From the NCBI GenBank assembly GCA_051000715.1, contig JBPCOB010000132.1:1-33324 (forward strand): a DNA stretch of 33,324 bases, given 5' to 3'. Below the pieces are notes generated by a model, which saw nothing but the letters and a program-made list of their open reading frames with translations, was not told where the DNA came from and did no database searches. Position 1 is the first letter of the stretch. Every line of letters starts with the position of its first letter. Shown here in pieces: positions 7,610 to 15,679 of the stretch. The DNA comes from JBPCOB01 sp051000715 (GTDB lineage: Bacteria; Actinomycetota; Actinomycetes; JALYNC01). The translations under genes and the position numbers were made by a program.

Positions 7610-8299
7610 GTGGGTGAGATGGTCAGCTTTGCCAGCAACGGCGAGACGGCGGAGGGCTACCTGGCGCTGCCCGAGTCGGGATCGGGGTCGGGCGTGATCC
7701 TGATCCAGGAGTGGTGGGGCCTGGTGCCGCATATTCGCGAGGTGGCCGACCGGCTCGCCGCCGAGGGCTTCGTGGCGCTCGCCCCCGACCTCTTTCACGG
7801 CGAGAAGACCACCGAGCCGGACGCGGCCACCCGCCTGATGATGGGGCTGGCCATGGACCGCGCCGGCCGCGACATCGCCGGCGCCGCCCGTTACCTCGCC
7901 GGCCGTCCGGAGGTGACCGGAAACGGCATCGGGACCGTCGGCTTCTGCATGGGGGGCAGCCTGGCGCTGTGGTCGGCGACGTTGTCGGACGACGTACGGG
8001 CTGCCGTCGGGTTCTACCCGGCGATGCCTTGGGAGCGGATGCGCCCTTCCTGGACCCGGTACGACGCCAAGGCCGCGGTGATCCACACCGACGAGCACGA
8101 GGGCGGCTCGCAGGGTGAGGGAGTACAGCAGGCCAGGACCGCGATCGAGGCGGCCGGCGGCGAGGTCACGCTCTACGACTACACCGGCACCGAGCACGCC
8201 TTCTTCAACGACACCCGACCGGAGGTCTACCACCCCGAGGCGGCTCAGCAGGCCTGGTCGCGCACGGTCGAGTTCCTCCGCGAGCGGCTCTCCGCTTGA
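7610..8299 (+). CDS. Dienelactone hydrolase family protein
   Basis: This is a cytosolic alpha/beta hydrolase of 229 residues, the usual length for the DLH family. The GTG start has GGGAGG 9 bases upstream. The family signature is present: QEWWGLVPHIREVADRLA with its conserved Glu, ALAPDLFHG, the nucleophile elbow GFCMGG (Cys 113) and the catalytic His 196 in GTEHAFFND. The acid is probably Asp 161 in HTDEHEGG. The founding enzyme opens dienelactone in chlorocatechol breakdown, but most chromosomal homologues act on other esters. No catechol genes are nearby, so I leave the substrate open. Its stop overlaps the start of the ABC ATPase gene, which suggests coupling. Confidence 0.9.
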   Translation: MGEMVSFASNGETAEGYLALPESGSGSGVILIQEWWGLVPHIREVADRLAAEGFVALAPDLFHGEKTTEPDAATRLMMGLAMDRAGRDIAGAARYLAGRPEVTGNGIGTVGFCMGGSLALWSATLSDDVRAAVGFYPAMPWERMRPSWTRYDAKAAVIHTDEHEGGSQGEGVQQARTAIEAAGGEVTLYDYTGTEHAFFNDTRPEVYHPEAAQQAWSRTVEFLRERLSA

Positions 8300-9258
8300 G
8301 CGTCGTCACCGCCGAGGCCGGCAAGCCCGTGGTCGAGGTCGCCGGGCTGCGCAAGGCCTACCGGGGCCGGGGACGCCTGGGGCTGACCTCAGGTCCGCGG
8401 CGACCGGCCCTGGACGGGCTCGACCTGGTCGTCGGCGCGCGCGGCGTACACGGCTTTCTCGGCCCCAACGGGTCCGGCAAGACCACGACGCTTCGGGTGG
8501 TGCTCGGGCTGGTGCACGCGGACGAGGGGTCGGTGCGCCTGCTCGGTCATGAGGTGCCGGGTCAGCTGGCCGCGGCGACGGGCTCGGTCGGCGCCTTGAT
8601 CGAGGCACCCCAGTTCTTCCCGGCGTTCAGCGGCCGGCGCAACCTCTCGCTGCTGGCGGGCGTGGCCGGGCTGCCGGCGAGCCGGGTCGACGAGGTGCTC
8701 GAGCAGGTCGGCCTGACCGGCCGGGCGGGGGACCGGGTACGGGCCTACTCGCTCGGCATGAAGCAGCGCCTGGGAATCGCCGCCGCGTTGCTGAAGAAGC
8801 CGCAGCTGCTCGTGCTGGACGAGCCGACCAACGGACTCGACCCCGCCGGCATCCGCGAGGTCCGCGAGCTGCTCCGCAGCCTCGGCCGCAGCGGGGTGAC
8901 CGTGCTGCTGTCGTCGCACCTGCTCGCCGAGGTGCAGCACGTCTGCGACGAGGTCACCATCGTCGCGCGCGGCCGGGCCGTGCGGTCGGGCTCGGTCCGC
9001 GAGGTGCTCGCGTCCAGCGCGGGCGCCGGCAGGCTCCGGGTCCGGCTGGACGACCAGGCCGGTGCCGCCATGGTGCTCCGGAGGGCGGGCATGGTGGTGC
9101 TGGAGGAGCCCGACTCGCTGCTGGTCGGACCGGTGGCCGACGCTGCGGAGGTGACCCGGCTGTTGGCTCAGTCCGGGTTGTGGCTGCGCGAGCTGCGACC
9201 GGAGGCCGCCGACCTCGAGGACGTGTTCCTCGCCCTGACCGAACCGGCTTTGCCGTGA
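8296..9258 (+). CDS. ABC transporter ATP-binding protein
   Basis: This is the nucleotide-binding subunit (320 residues) of a two-gene ABC-2 exporter with the next gene. Walker A is GPNGSGKT (56-63), the signature is YSLGMKQR (151-158) and Walker B is LLVLDEPTNGLD (171-182), followed by the switch His in LLSSHLLAEVQHVCDEV. The C-terminal part after about residue 235 is the regulatory extension common in CcmA/DrrA-like ATPases. The start is uncertain: TTG at 8296 overlaps the upstream stop (TTGA), and an in-frame GTG near 8329 would shorten the protein by 11 residues. The substrate cannot be told from sequence; relatives export drugs, lipids or antibiotics. Confidence 0.92.
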   Translation: MSVVTAEAGKPVVEVAGLRKAYRGRGRLGLTSGPRRPALDGLDLVVGARGVHGFLGPNGSGKTTTLRVVLGLVHADEGSVRLLGHEVPGQLAAATGSVGALIEAPQFFPAFSGRRNLSLLAGVAGLPASRVDEVLEQVGLTGRAGDRVRAYSLGMKQRLGIAAALLKKPQLLVLDEPTNGLDPAGIREVRELLRSLGRSGVTVLLSSHLLAEVQHVCDEVTIVARGRAVRSGSVREVLASSAGAGRLRVRLDDQAGAAMVLRRAGMVVLEEPDSLLVGPVADAAEVTRLLAQSGLWLRELRPEAADLEDVFLALTEPALP

Positions 9259-10235
9259 TCCGGCTGGTGCGAGTGGAGGTACGACGGCTGCTGGCCCGCC
9301 GGCTGCTGCGGGTGCTGGCCGCGGTACTGCTCGCCGGCCTGGCGTACGGCGCGGTGACCACCGCACTGCACTCCAGTCGAGACCTGGCCGGCGCGCGAGC
9401 CAAGGCGGAGCGGCAGGTCGCCCAGTTCGGCGGGCAGGTGCAGGAGGAGAAGAAGCGGTGCGAGGCCGAGCAGGCCGCTGGCCGGCAGCCGCCCGGAGCG
9501 ACCTGCGAGTTCATGGGTCCCACCGCGGAGAACTTCTACGTCGACCCGCGGTACAACTTCGCCCACTCGGTTCCCAACGCGGTGGCCGGCGCGATCGTCG
9601 GTGTGGCGGTGCTGGGCGTCGTCCTGGGCGCCAGCGCCATCGGGGCCGAGTGGTCGGCCGGCACCTTTGCCGGCCTGCTCACCTGGGAACCCCGGCGGCT
9701 GCGCGTGCTCGCCGCCAAGCTGCTGGCGCTGGCGGCCGTGGTCGTGGCCATCGCTCTGGCCGCGGTCGCGGTCCAGCTGCTGGTCTACTGGGGCATCGCG
9801 GGCACCCGCGGAACGCTCGCCGGAACGACCTCCCGGGTGGTGCGTGACGTGGTCTGGCGCGGCCTGCGCGGCGTCGGGCTGGTGGGCCTGCTGACCGCCG
9901 CCGCCGCGGCCACGGCCGGCATCCTGCGCTCGACCGCCGGCGCGCTGGGGGCCGCCGCCGGTTACCTGGTCGCCTTCGAGATCTTCAGCCGCAACCTGCG
10001 GCCGGGCTGGACCCGCTGGCTGCTCAGCAGCAACGCCGGAGCTCTCGTGAACGGCAAGGTCCAGATCTACCCCCCGGCGTCGTCGAGTGCGACCTACGGG
10101 CCTGTGACCGGGCCCTTCCCCAGTCCGAGGGTGTTCACGTTGCACGCGTCGCGGGCCGCGATCGTGCTCTCCCTCGGTACGGCGGTGCTGGTCGGGCTCT
10201 GGGGACTGTTGTTGCGGCGCCGCGACGTCACGTGA
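9255..10235 (+). CDS. ABC-2 type transporter permease
   Basis: This is the membrane subunit (326 residues) paired with the preceding ATPase. The GTG start overlaps the ATPase stop (GTGA). About six membrane helices are visible: 17-36, 107-130, 153-180, 205-225, 229-244 and 301-320. The long loop between the first two (about 40-105) should be extracytoplasmic and holds two Cys residues (KKRCEAEQ, GATCEF) that could form a disulfide. The segment AIGAEWSAGTFAGLLTWEPRR is the ABC-2 motif after the second helix. The protein ends in a short basic tail (RRRDVT). The substrate is not predictable. Confidence 0.87.
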   Translation: MIRLVRVEVRRLLARRLLRVLAAVLLAGLAYGAVTTALHSSRDLAGARAKAERQVAQFGGQVQEEKKRCEAEQAAGRQPPGATCEFMGPTAENFYVDPRYNFAHSVPNAVAGAIVGVAVLGVVLGASAIGAEWSAGTFAGLLTWEPRRLRVLAAKLLALAAVVVAIALAAVAVQLLVYWGIAGTRGTLAGTTSRVVRDVVWRGLRGVGLVGLLTAAAAATAGILRSTAGALGAAAGYLVAFEIFSRNLRPGWTRWLLSSNAGALVNGKVQIYPPASSSATYGPVTGPFPSPRVFTLHASRAAIVLSLGTAVLVGLWGLLLRRRDVT

Positions 10236-11014
10236 GCTCGGTGCCGCCCGGCTCCGGCTGGCCGGGCGACCTCGCGACGCCGGCCACCCCGGTGGCAACG
10301 ACCGCCGACGGCGTACGCCGGCTGGCCGGTGCGACGGACCTCGACGAGCTCACCGCGCGAATCTCGGTCTGCCGGGCCTGCCCCCGGCTGGTGGCCTGGC
10401 GGGAGCGGGTGGCGACCGAGCGGCGGGCGGCGTACGCCGGCGAGACGTACTGGGGTCGCCCGATCCCCGGCTGGGGTCCGGCCGACGCCCGGATCGCCGT
10501 CGTAGGCCTGGCGCCGGCCGCCCACGGCGGGAACCGGACCGGGCGGATCTTCACCGGTGACCGCAGCGGCGACTGGCTGTTCGCTGCCCTGCACCGTGCC
10601 GGCCTCGCCGCCGACCCCAACAGCGTTCGGGTCGGCGACGGGCAGCGGCTCCTGGGCACCCGGATGCTGGCCGCCGTCCGGTGCGCGCCGCCGGCCAACG
10701 CGCCCACGCCGGTCGAGCGCGACACCTGCCGCCCCTGGCTGGAGCGGGAGCTGGCGCTGCTGGCCCCCACCCTGCGGGTCGCGGTGGCCCTCGGCGGTTT
10801 CGCCTGGAACGCGCTGTGGCCCGCGCTGGCCGCGATCGGCCTGCCGCCGTCCAGGCCCCGGCCGGCGTTCGGTCACCGCGTCGAGGTCGAGCTCGGCCGG
10901 ACGCTGGTGCTGGCGTGCTATCACCCGAGCCAGCAGAACACCTTCACCGGAAGGCTCACGGCGGCCATGCTCGACGACGTCTTCGCCCGGGCGGCGTCCT
11001 ATGCCGACAGCTGA
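10232..11014 (+). CDS. udgB: Family 5 uracil-DNA glycosylase (UdgB-like, 4Fe-4S)
   Basis: This glycosylase removes uracil, and in this family also hypoxanthine and other deaminated bases, from DNA. The 260-residue protein has the family-5 active-site block GLAPAAHGGNRTGR (92-105), which lacks the usual polar catalytic residue of other UDG families. It also has the second motif HPSQQNTFTG (231-240). Four Cys residues placed to hold a 4Fe-4S cluster are visible: C47 and C50 (CRAC), C151 (VRCAPP) and C166 (DTCRPW). The GTG start overlaps the permease stop. A repair gene coupled to an ABC exporter has no obvious functional reason and may only reflect gene packing. Confidence 0.92.
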   Translation: MSSVPPGSGWPGDLATPATPVATTADGVRRLAGATDLDELTARISVCRACPRLVAWRERVATERRAAYAGETYWGRPIPGWGPADARIAVVGLAPAAHGGNRTGRIFTGDRSGDWLFAALHRAGLAADPNSVRVGDGQRLLGTRMLAAVRCAPPANAPTPVERDTCRPWLERELALLAPTLRVAVALGGFAWNALWPALAAIGLPPSRPRPAFGHRVEVELGRTLVLACYHPSQQNTFTGRLTAAMLDDVFARAASYADS

Positions 11015-11044
11015 CCGGGACACCGCCCGTGGCACGATCGAGGC

Positions 11045-12382
11045 ATGAGGCGCAGCCCGCGACCGCACATCTTGATCGTCGGCGGTGGCTACGTGGGCAT
11101 GTACAGCGCTCTCCGGCTGCAGCGCCGACTGCGTGCGGGCGAGGCCAGCGTGACCGTCGTCGACCCAGAGTCCTACATGACCTATCAGCCGTTCCTCCCG
11201 GAGGCCGGCGCGGGCAACCTCGAGCCGCGGCACGTCGTCGTGCCCCTGCGCCGGGTGCTGCGGCACTGTCACCTGCTGAGTGGCCGGATCACTTCGGTCG
11301 ACCACGCTCGGCGGGTGGCGACCTTCGCGCCGCACGAGGGCGAGCCGGTCGAGCTGTCCTACGACGTACTGGTGATGGCGCCGGGCTCGGTGGCCCGCAC
11401 GCTGCCCATCCCCGGCCTGGCCGAGCAGGGCATCGGTTTCAAGACCGTCGCCGAGGCGATCTACCTGCGCAACCACGTGCTGACCCAGCTCGACGTGGCG
11501 GCGTCCAGCTCCGACCGTCAGGTACGCCGCCGGGCGCTGAGCTTCGTGTTCGTGGGCGGCGGTTACGCCGGCGTCGAGGCGATGGCCGAGCTGCAGGACA
11601 TGGCGACCTATGCCATCCGGTACTACGGCGGGCTCACCGCACGGGACATGCGCTGGGTTCTCGTCGAGGCGACGGACCGGATCCTGCCCGAGGTCAGCAC
11701 CGACCTGGGCGCCTACACGGTGGACCAGCTGCGGGAGCGCGGCGTCGACGTCCGGCTGCGGACCCGGGTCACCTCGCTGACCGGCGGACACGTCGAGCTC
11801 GACGACGGCACCGCCTTCGCTGCCGAGACCGTCGTCTGGACCGCCGGCGTCCGTCCCAACCCGGTGGTTGCCGCCACCGACCTGCCTACCGACGACAGGG
11901 GTCGGCTGCGCGCGACCGAGTTCCTCACCGTGGTGGGGGTGGATGACGCCTGGACGGCCGGTGACTGCGCCGCGGTGCCGGACCTGACCTCACCCGGCCA
12001 GCTGTGCGGCCCCAGCGCCCAGCACGCGGTGCGGCAGGCCCGTCTGCTCGCGGACAACCTCGTCGCCTCGCTGCGCGGTGCCGAGCCCTCGGCGTACAAG
12101 CACCGGTACGTCGGCTCGGTGGCGAGTCTCGGCCTGCACAAGGGCGTCGCCGAGATCTACGGCGTCAAGCTGCGTGGCTGGCCTGCGTGGTTCATGCACC
12201 GGACGTATCACATGACCCGGATGCCCACGTTCAACCGCAAGGTGCGGGTGGTCGCCGACTGGACGCTGGCGCTGTTCTTCCGGCGCGAGATCGTCTCCCT
12301 GGGCTCCTTTGCGAACCCGCGTGCCGCCTTCGAGTCCGCGGCTTCCCCGACTCCGGCCCCGGCGAAGTCCCCGACCGGCTGA
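11045..12382 (+). CDS. ndh: Type II NADH dehydrogenase (NDH-2), FAD-dependent
   Basis: This is a single-subunit, non-proton-pumping NADH:quinone oxidoreductase on the inner face of the membrane. The 445-residue protein has the FAD dinucleotide motif ILIVGGGYVGMYSA (GGGYVG at 13-18) and the NADH motif FVFVGGGYAGVEAMAEL (171-176). It also has the second FAD contact WTAGVRPNP and TAGDCAAVPD, and the quinone-side segment GPSAQHAVRQARLLADNL. The C-terminal RMPTFNRKVRVVADWTLALFFRRE matches the amphipathic membrane anchor of NDH-2 proteins. The ATG start has only a weak ribosome site (GAGGC). It starts 30 bases after udgB. Actinobacteria often carry several paralogues, so it may not be the main NDH-2. 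Confidence 0.92.
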   Translation: MRRSPRPHILIVGGGYVGMYSALRLQRRLRAGEASVTVVDPESYMTYQPFLPEAGAGNLEPRHVVVPLRRVLRHCHLLSGRITSVDHARRVATFAPHEGEPVELSYDVLVMAPGSVARTLPIPGLAEQGIGFKTVAEAIYLRNHVLTQLDVAASSSDRQVRRRALSFVFVGGGYAGVEAMAELQDMATYAIRYYGGLTARDMRWVLVEATDRILPEVSTDLGAYTVDQLRERGVDVRLRTRVTSLTGGHVELDDGTAFAAETVVWTAGVRPNPVVAATDLPTDDRGRLRATEFLTVVGVDDAWTAGDCAAVPDLTSPGQLCGPSAQHAVRQARLLADNLVASLRGAEPSAYKHRYVGSVASLGLHKGVAEIYGVKLRGWPAWFMHRTYHMTRMPTFNRKVRVVADWTLALFFRREIVSLGSFANPRAAFESAASPTPAPAKSPTG

Positions 12383-12424
12383 ACTGCCGCACCCCATCTG
12401 CCGACCAGCGCCCGGAGGGCCGCC

Positions 12425-13801
12425 ATGGGTGACGCCGCCAGCCGGCTGGCGCCGCTGCTGCGCAACCTGACGGGCCTGGAGCTGCCGGTGCGGCTGCGGG
12501 CCTGGGACGGCAGCGAGGCCGGGCCGCCGGACGCCGTCGCGACTATCGTCGTGCGGTCGCGGCGGGCGCTGCGGCGACTGCTTTGGCAGCCCAACGAGCT
12601 GGGGCTGGCGCGGGCCTACGTCAGCGGGGAGCTCGACGTGGAGGGCGACCTGTTCGCCGTGCTGGCGCTGCCGGACCGGCTGGCCGAGCGAGCCGACCGA
12701 CCGGATCTCACGCTCGGCCGGCCGGAACGGCTGGCCATGGCGACCGCCGCGCTGCGTCTAAGCGCGATCGGACCCCCGCCCCGCCCGCCGGCCGAAGAGG
12801 CCCGGCTGAGCGGCGCCCGGCACACCCGCCGCCGGGACCGGGCCGCCGTCTCGCACCACTACGACGTCGGCAACGACTTCTACCGGCTCGTCCTCGGCCC
12901 GTCGATGACCTACTCCTGCGCGTACTGGCCGTCGGTGGAGCTGTCGCTGGCCGACGCCCAGGCGGCGAAGCACGAGCTGGTGAGCCGCAAGCTGGGGCTG
13001 GGTCCCGGGATGCGGCTCCTGGACGTGGGCTGCGGCTGGGGTTCGATGGTGATCCACGCCGCGACCCGTCACGGCGTTCGGGCGGTCGGGGTGACCATCT
13101 CGGCGTCGCAGGCGGAGCTGGCCCGCGAGCGCACGGTCGCGGCCGGCGTCGCCGACCGGGTCGAGATCCGGCTGCAGGACTACCGCGACGTGGCCGACGG
13201 GCCCTACGACGCGATCTCGAGCATCGGGATGGCCGAGCACGTCGGACGCGAGAACCTGGCCGAGTACGCCGGGAGGCTCGCTGGGCTGCTCGGGCCGAGT
13301 GGCCGGCTGCTCAACCACGCCATCTCGCAGTCGCGGGATACCGGATCGGATCCGCGGTCGTCGTTCCTGCACCGCTACGTCTTTCCGGACGGGGACCTGC
13401 TGCCGGTCGGGCTCACCGTCTCGGCGCTCGAGGATGCCGGCTTGGAGGTGCGTGACGTGGAGTCGCTGCGGGAGCACTACGTGCTCACGCTGCGGCAGTG
13501 GGTCGCCAACCTTGAGGCCGGCTGGGACGAGGCGGTTCGGCGAACCTCGGTGGGTCGGGCCCGGGTGTGGCGGCTCTACATGTCCGGCGCGGCAGTGACC
13601 TTCGAGGCCGGCCGGGTCGGCGTCCACCAGGTCCTTGCGGTCAAGCCGGCTCGCGACGGCGGCAGCGGCCTGCCGCTGACCAGGGGGCAGTGGCTGGAGT
13701 CCGCCGATGGCGGCCGATACTCCAACCAACTCGTGGTGGAGCAGGTTGGCAAGGCCCATCGCGAGCGGCTTCATCACGGGGGGCACGACGCTGGTGACTG
13801 A
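12425..13801 (+). CDS. cfa: Cyclopropane-fatty-acid-phospholipid synthase family methyltransferase
   Basis: This is an SAM-dependent enzyme that adds a methylene or methyl group to unsaturated acyl chains of membrane lipids. It has 458 residues; the ATG is preceded by GGAGGG (12413-12418). An N-terminal domain (1-135) precedes SHHYDVGNDFYRLVLGPSMTYSCAYW, the SAM motif LLDVGCGWGSM (198-208), SSIGMAEHVG and LREHYVLTLRQW. These blocks carry the active-site Cys, Glu, His and Tyr of the family. The catalytic domain seems to end near the PLTRGQW segment; the last 37 or so residues (ESADGG to HDAGD) look unrelated and run into the next gene. An original stop may have been lost. Mycolate-modifying relatives exist, but nothing else here points to mycolates. 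Confidence 0.92.
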   Translation: MGDAASRLAPLLRNLTGLELPVRLRAWDGSEAGPPDAVATIVVRSRRALRRLLWQPNELGLARAYVSGELDVEGDLFAVLALPDRLAERADRPDLTLGRPERLAMATAALRLSAIGPPPRPPAEEARLSGARHTRRRDRAAVSHHYDVGNDFYRLVLGPSMTYSCAYWPSVELSLADAQAAKHELVSRKLGLGPGMRLLDVGCGWGSMVIHAATRHGVRAVGVTISASQAELARERTVAAGVADRVEIRLQDYRDVADGPYDAISSIGMAEHVGRENLAEYAGRLAGLLGPSGRLLNHAISQSRDTGSDPRSSFLHRYVFPDGDLLPVGLTVSALEDAGLEVRDVESLREHYVLTLRQWVANLEAGWDEAVRRTSVGRARVWRLYMSGAAVTFEAGRVGVHQVLAVKPARDGGSGLPLTRGQWLESADGGRYSNQLVVEQVGKAHRERLHHGGHDAGD

Positions 13802-14532
13802 CCCGCCCGCGGCGACCGCGGCGCCTGTCTTCGTGCTGGTCCACAGCCCGTCCGTCGGTCCGCGGACCTGGCAGCCGGTCGCTGAGGTCCTGAGGGGTGT
13901 GGGCTGGGATGCGATCGTGCCAAGCCTGCGCCACATTGCCGAAGGAGCGCCGCCGTTCTGGCCTCATGTGGCTGACGCGGTGGCGCAGGCCGTTGTCGGG
14001 CTGGACGAAGGGCGGCCGGTAATCCTGGCACTGCACAGTAACGCCGGGATCTTCGCGCCAGTGATCACAACGGGGCTGGGCCGTGCCGTCGCCGGCTGCA
14101 TGTTCGTCGATGCCAGCCTGCCGGCACGCTCGGGTGAGACGCCGGTGGCGCCCCCGGAGCTGCTGCCGTTCCTGCGGTTGAAGTCATCGGACGGCGTTCT
14201 TCCACCGTGGACCGACTGGTGGGACGAGTCCGACGTAGCGCCGATGTTTCCGGACGAAGCGACGCCAGGCGGTGACGGCCGAGCAACCGAGACTGCCGTT
14301 GGCCTACTACGAGGAGCGTGTCCCCGTCCCGCCCGGTTCGGACGACCGGCCGTGCGCCTATGTCCTGTTCGGGCCGCCGTACGACGAGACCGCGGCCGCG
14401 GCACGCGCCCGGGGCTGGCCGGTGGAGCACCTTCCCGGCAAGCACCTGCACATGATCGTCGACCCCGTCGGCGTGGCGCGGCTGTTGACTACCCTCGCCA
14501 ACCGAGCCGGCATGGCTTCCTCCAAACCGTAG
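13794..14532 (+). pseudogene. Alpha/beta hydrolase broken by a frameshift near 14260
   Basis: Two reading frames together make one alpha/beta-hydrolase. The first part begins at the GTG at 13794 (G-run 13778-13783 upstream) and gives PVFVLVHSPSVGPRTWQPVAE, then the nucleophile elbow LALHSNAG with Ser at 14037-14039, up to WWDESDVAPMFPDEAT. From about 14263 the homology moves to another frame: RQAVTAEQPRLPLAYYEERV and on to the probable catalytic His region LPGKHLHMIVDP, ending at the TAG at 14530-14532. A 2-base loss or 1-base gain near 14258-14266 explains it. Read straight through, the first frame turns into Arg/Pro-rich nonsense and runs into the tRNA. The start overlaps the end of cfa by 8 bases. 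It may be a real pseudogene or a sequencing error. Confidence 0.82.
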
Positions 14533-14556
14533 AGTGGACATGCGCTCGGCTCAGTT

Positions 14557-14635
14557 GCCCCCGTATCCCAAATGGCTAGAGGAGGCACCCTTAAAAGGTG
14601 CTCCAGTGTCGGTTCGAGTCCGACCGGGGGTACCA
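14557..14635 (+). tRNA. tRNA with UAA anticodon (nominal tRNA-Leu), short variable loop, CCA encoded
   Basis: A full cloverleaf folds. The acceptor stem is 14557-14563 with 14625-14631 (7 pairs, the first G-U), then discriminator A14632 and encoded CCA (14633-14635). The D stem is only 3 pairs (14566-14568 with 14581-14583) around a loop containing GG. The anticodon stem is 14585-14589 with 14597-14601. The 7-base loop CTTAAAA puts TAA at 14592-14594. The T arm is 14608-14612 with 14620-14624 around TTCGAGT. The UAA anticodon reads UUA (Leu), but the variable region is only 6 bases (14602-14607), whereas bacterial tRNA-Leu has a long arm. The gene is therefore secure as a tRNA; its charging identity is not. 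Confidence 0.8.
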
Positions 14636-14854
14636 GACGCAGTCCAGCGGAGCGTCGTCAACCCTCGTGGTGACGCCGGCACCCAAGCGGGCTTGTGGTC
14701 TGCCGCTCGTTGGAACCGGGACAGCACAACTGTCCGGTGCGGAGTCCCGGGAACCGATTCGGGGTGGACCGCCGGCACGGAAACACCGAGCCGCATGCGA
14801 TCGTTGTAGGTAGTGCCGGCCCGACCCTCGGGTCCGAGAGGAGCACGTACGGCG
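14636..14854. other. 219-base gap after the tRNA, no gene seen
   Basis: No convincing gene, terminator or promoter box is seen. It should hold the promoter of the BI-1-like gene, whose ribosome site is GAGAGGAG near 14836-14843. Confidence 0.5.
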
Positions 14855-15613
14855 ATGGCCACGATCCGCAGCAGCAACCCCGCCTTCTCCCGCGGCGTCG
14901 GGTTCCAACAAGGGACGCCGTCCCTGGGCCAGCTGGAGACCATGTACGGCGCTCAGCCGCGCATGACGATCGACGACGTCGTCATCCACACCCTCGGCCT
15001 GCTCGGCCTGCTCGGCGCCGCAGCCGCGGTGGGCTGGGTGATCGCACCCAGCGGTGGGTCCATCGGCCTGGCCGCCGGACTGGCAGCGCTCGCGCTGTCC
15101 TTCGTGATCGGCTTCAGCCGGGTCATCCGGCCGCCGCTGGTCGTGGTCTTCGCCGTACTCGAGGGTCTGTTCATCGGCGTGATCTCGCGCATCTACGAGG
15201 CGAGCTATGCCGGCATCGTGCCGCAGGCCCTCCTCGGCACCGGATTGATCTTCGGCGGCATGCTGGTCGCCTACCGCAGCGGGCGGCTGCGGGCGACGCC
15301 GCGGATGCGCAAGATCGTGTTCAGCACCCTGCTCGGCGTAGTCGGGCTCGGCTTGATCGACGTCGTGCTGCGGCTCACGACCGGCAGCCACCTGCCGGTG
15401 CTCAACGACGCCACCCCGATCGGAATCCTGTTCAGCATCGGCATCCTGGTGGTCGCCTCCCTGCAGTTCATCCTCGACTTCGACTTCATCGAGCGGGCCA
15501 TCGCGGCCGGCGCACCCAAGTCCGAGGCGTGGCGGGCGTCGTACGGCCTGCTGGTGGGGTTCGTGTGGGTCTACCTCGAGCTCCTGCGGCTGCTGTCGAA
15601 GCTCCGCCGCTAG
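14855..15613 (+). CDS. Bax inhibitor-1 / YccA family membrane protein
   Basis: This is a 252-residue polytopic membrane protein of the BI-1-like (YccA/LFG) family. Members are pH-sensitive calcium-leak proteins in the few studied cases; the role in actinobacteria is unknown. I chose the ATG at 14855, which gives the family N-terminus (RSSNPAFSRG) and has a purine-rich site upstream; an upstream in-frame start would add 14 poorly conserved residues. About seven membrane segments are seen after a soluble N-terminus of about 45 residues. The family's acidic pair near the end is present as LDFDFIERAI, followed by a last helix (YGLLVGFVWVYLELLRLL). It stands alone, with the tRNA upstream and a toxin-antitoxin pair downstream. 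Confidence 0.9.
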   Translation: MATIRSSNPAFSRGVGFQQGTPSLGQLETMYGAQPRMTIDDVVIHTLGLLGLLGAAAAVGWVIAPSGGSIGLAAGLAALALSFVIGFSRVIRPPLVVVFAVLEGLFIGVISRIYEASYAGIVPQALLGTGLIFGGMLVAYRSGRLRATPRMRKIVFSTLLGVVGLGLIDVVLRLTTGSHLPVLNDATPIGILFSIGILVVASLQFILDFDFIERAIAAGAPKSEAWRASYGLLVGFVWVYLELLRLLSKLRR

Positions 15614-15663
15614 CGACGACGCTGGGAGCATCGCCGATGGATGCAACCTGTATTGAGCTGCGG

Positions 15664-15679
15664 ATACGATAGAGCGTAT
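15664..15679 (+). promoter_or_regulatory. Palindromic operator and -10 element of the toxin-antitoxin operon
   Basis: ATACG (15664-15668) and CGTAT (15675-15679) form an inverted repeat with a 6-base spacer, reaching into the antitoxin ATG (15678). TACGAT (15665-15670) inside it fits TANNNT, which would start the transcript at or beside the ATG, giving a leaderless message. A palindrome over the promoter is typical of ribbon-helix-helix antitoxin autoregulation. Confidence 0.5.

Noticed and set aside
14557..14635. Allo-tRNA or selenocysteine-type tRNA
   Set aside because: The acceptor and T stems are 7 and 5 pairs and there is no long arm. The 8/4, 9/3 or 8/5 stems of those classes are not present.
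14557..14635. Direct bldA orthologue
   Set aside because: The anticodon matches, but the long class II variable arm of bldA and other bacterial tRNA-Leu genes is absent.
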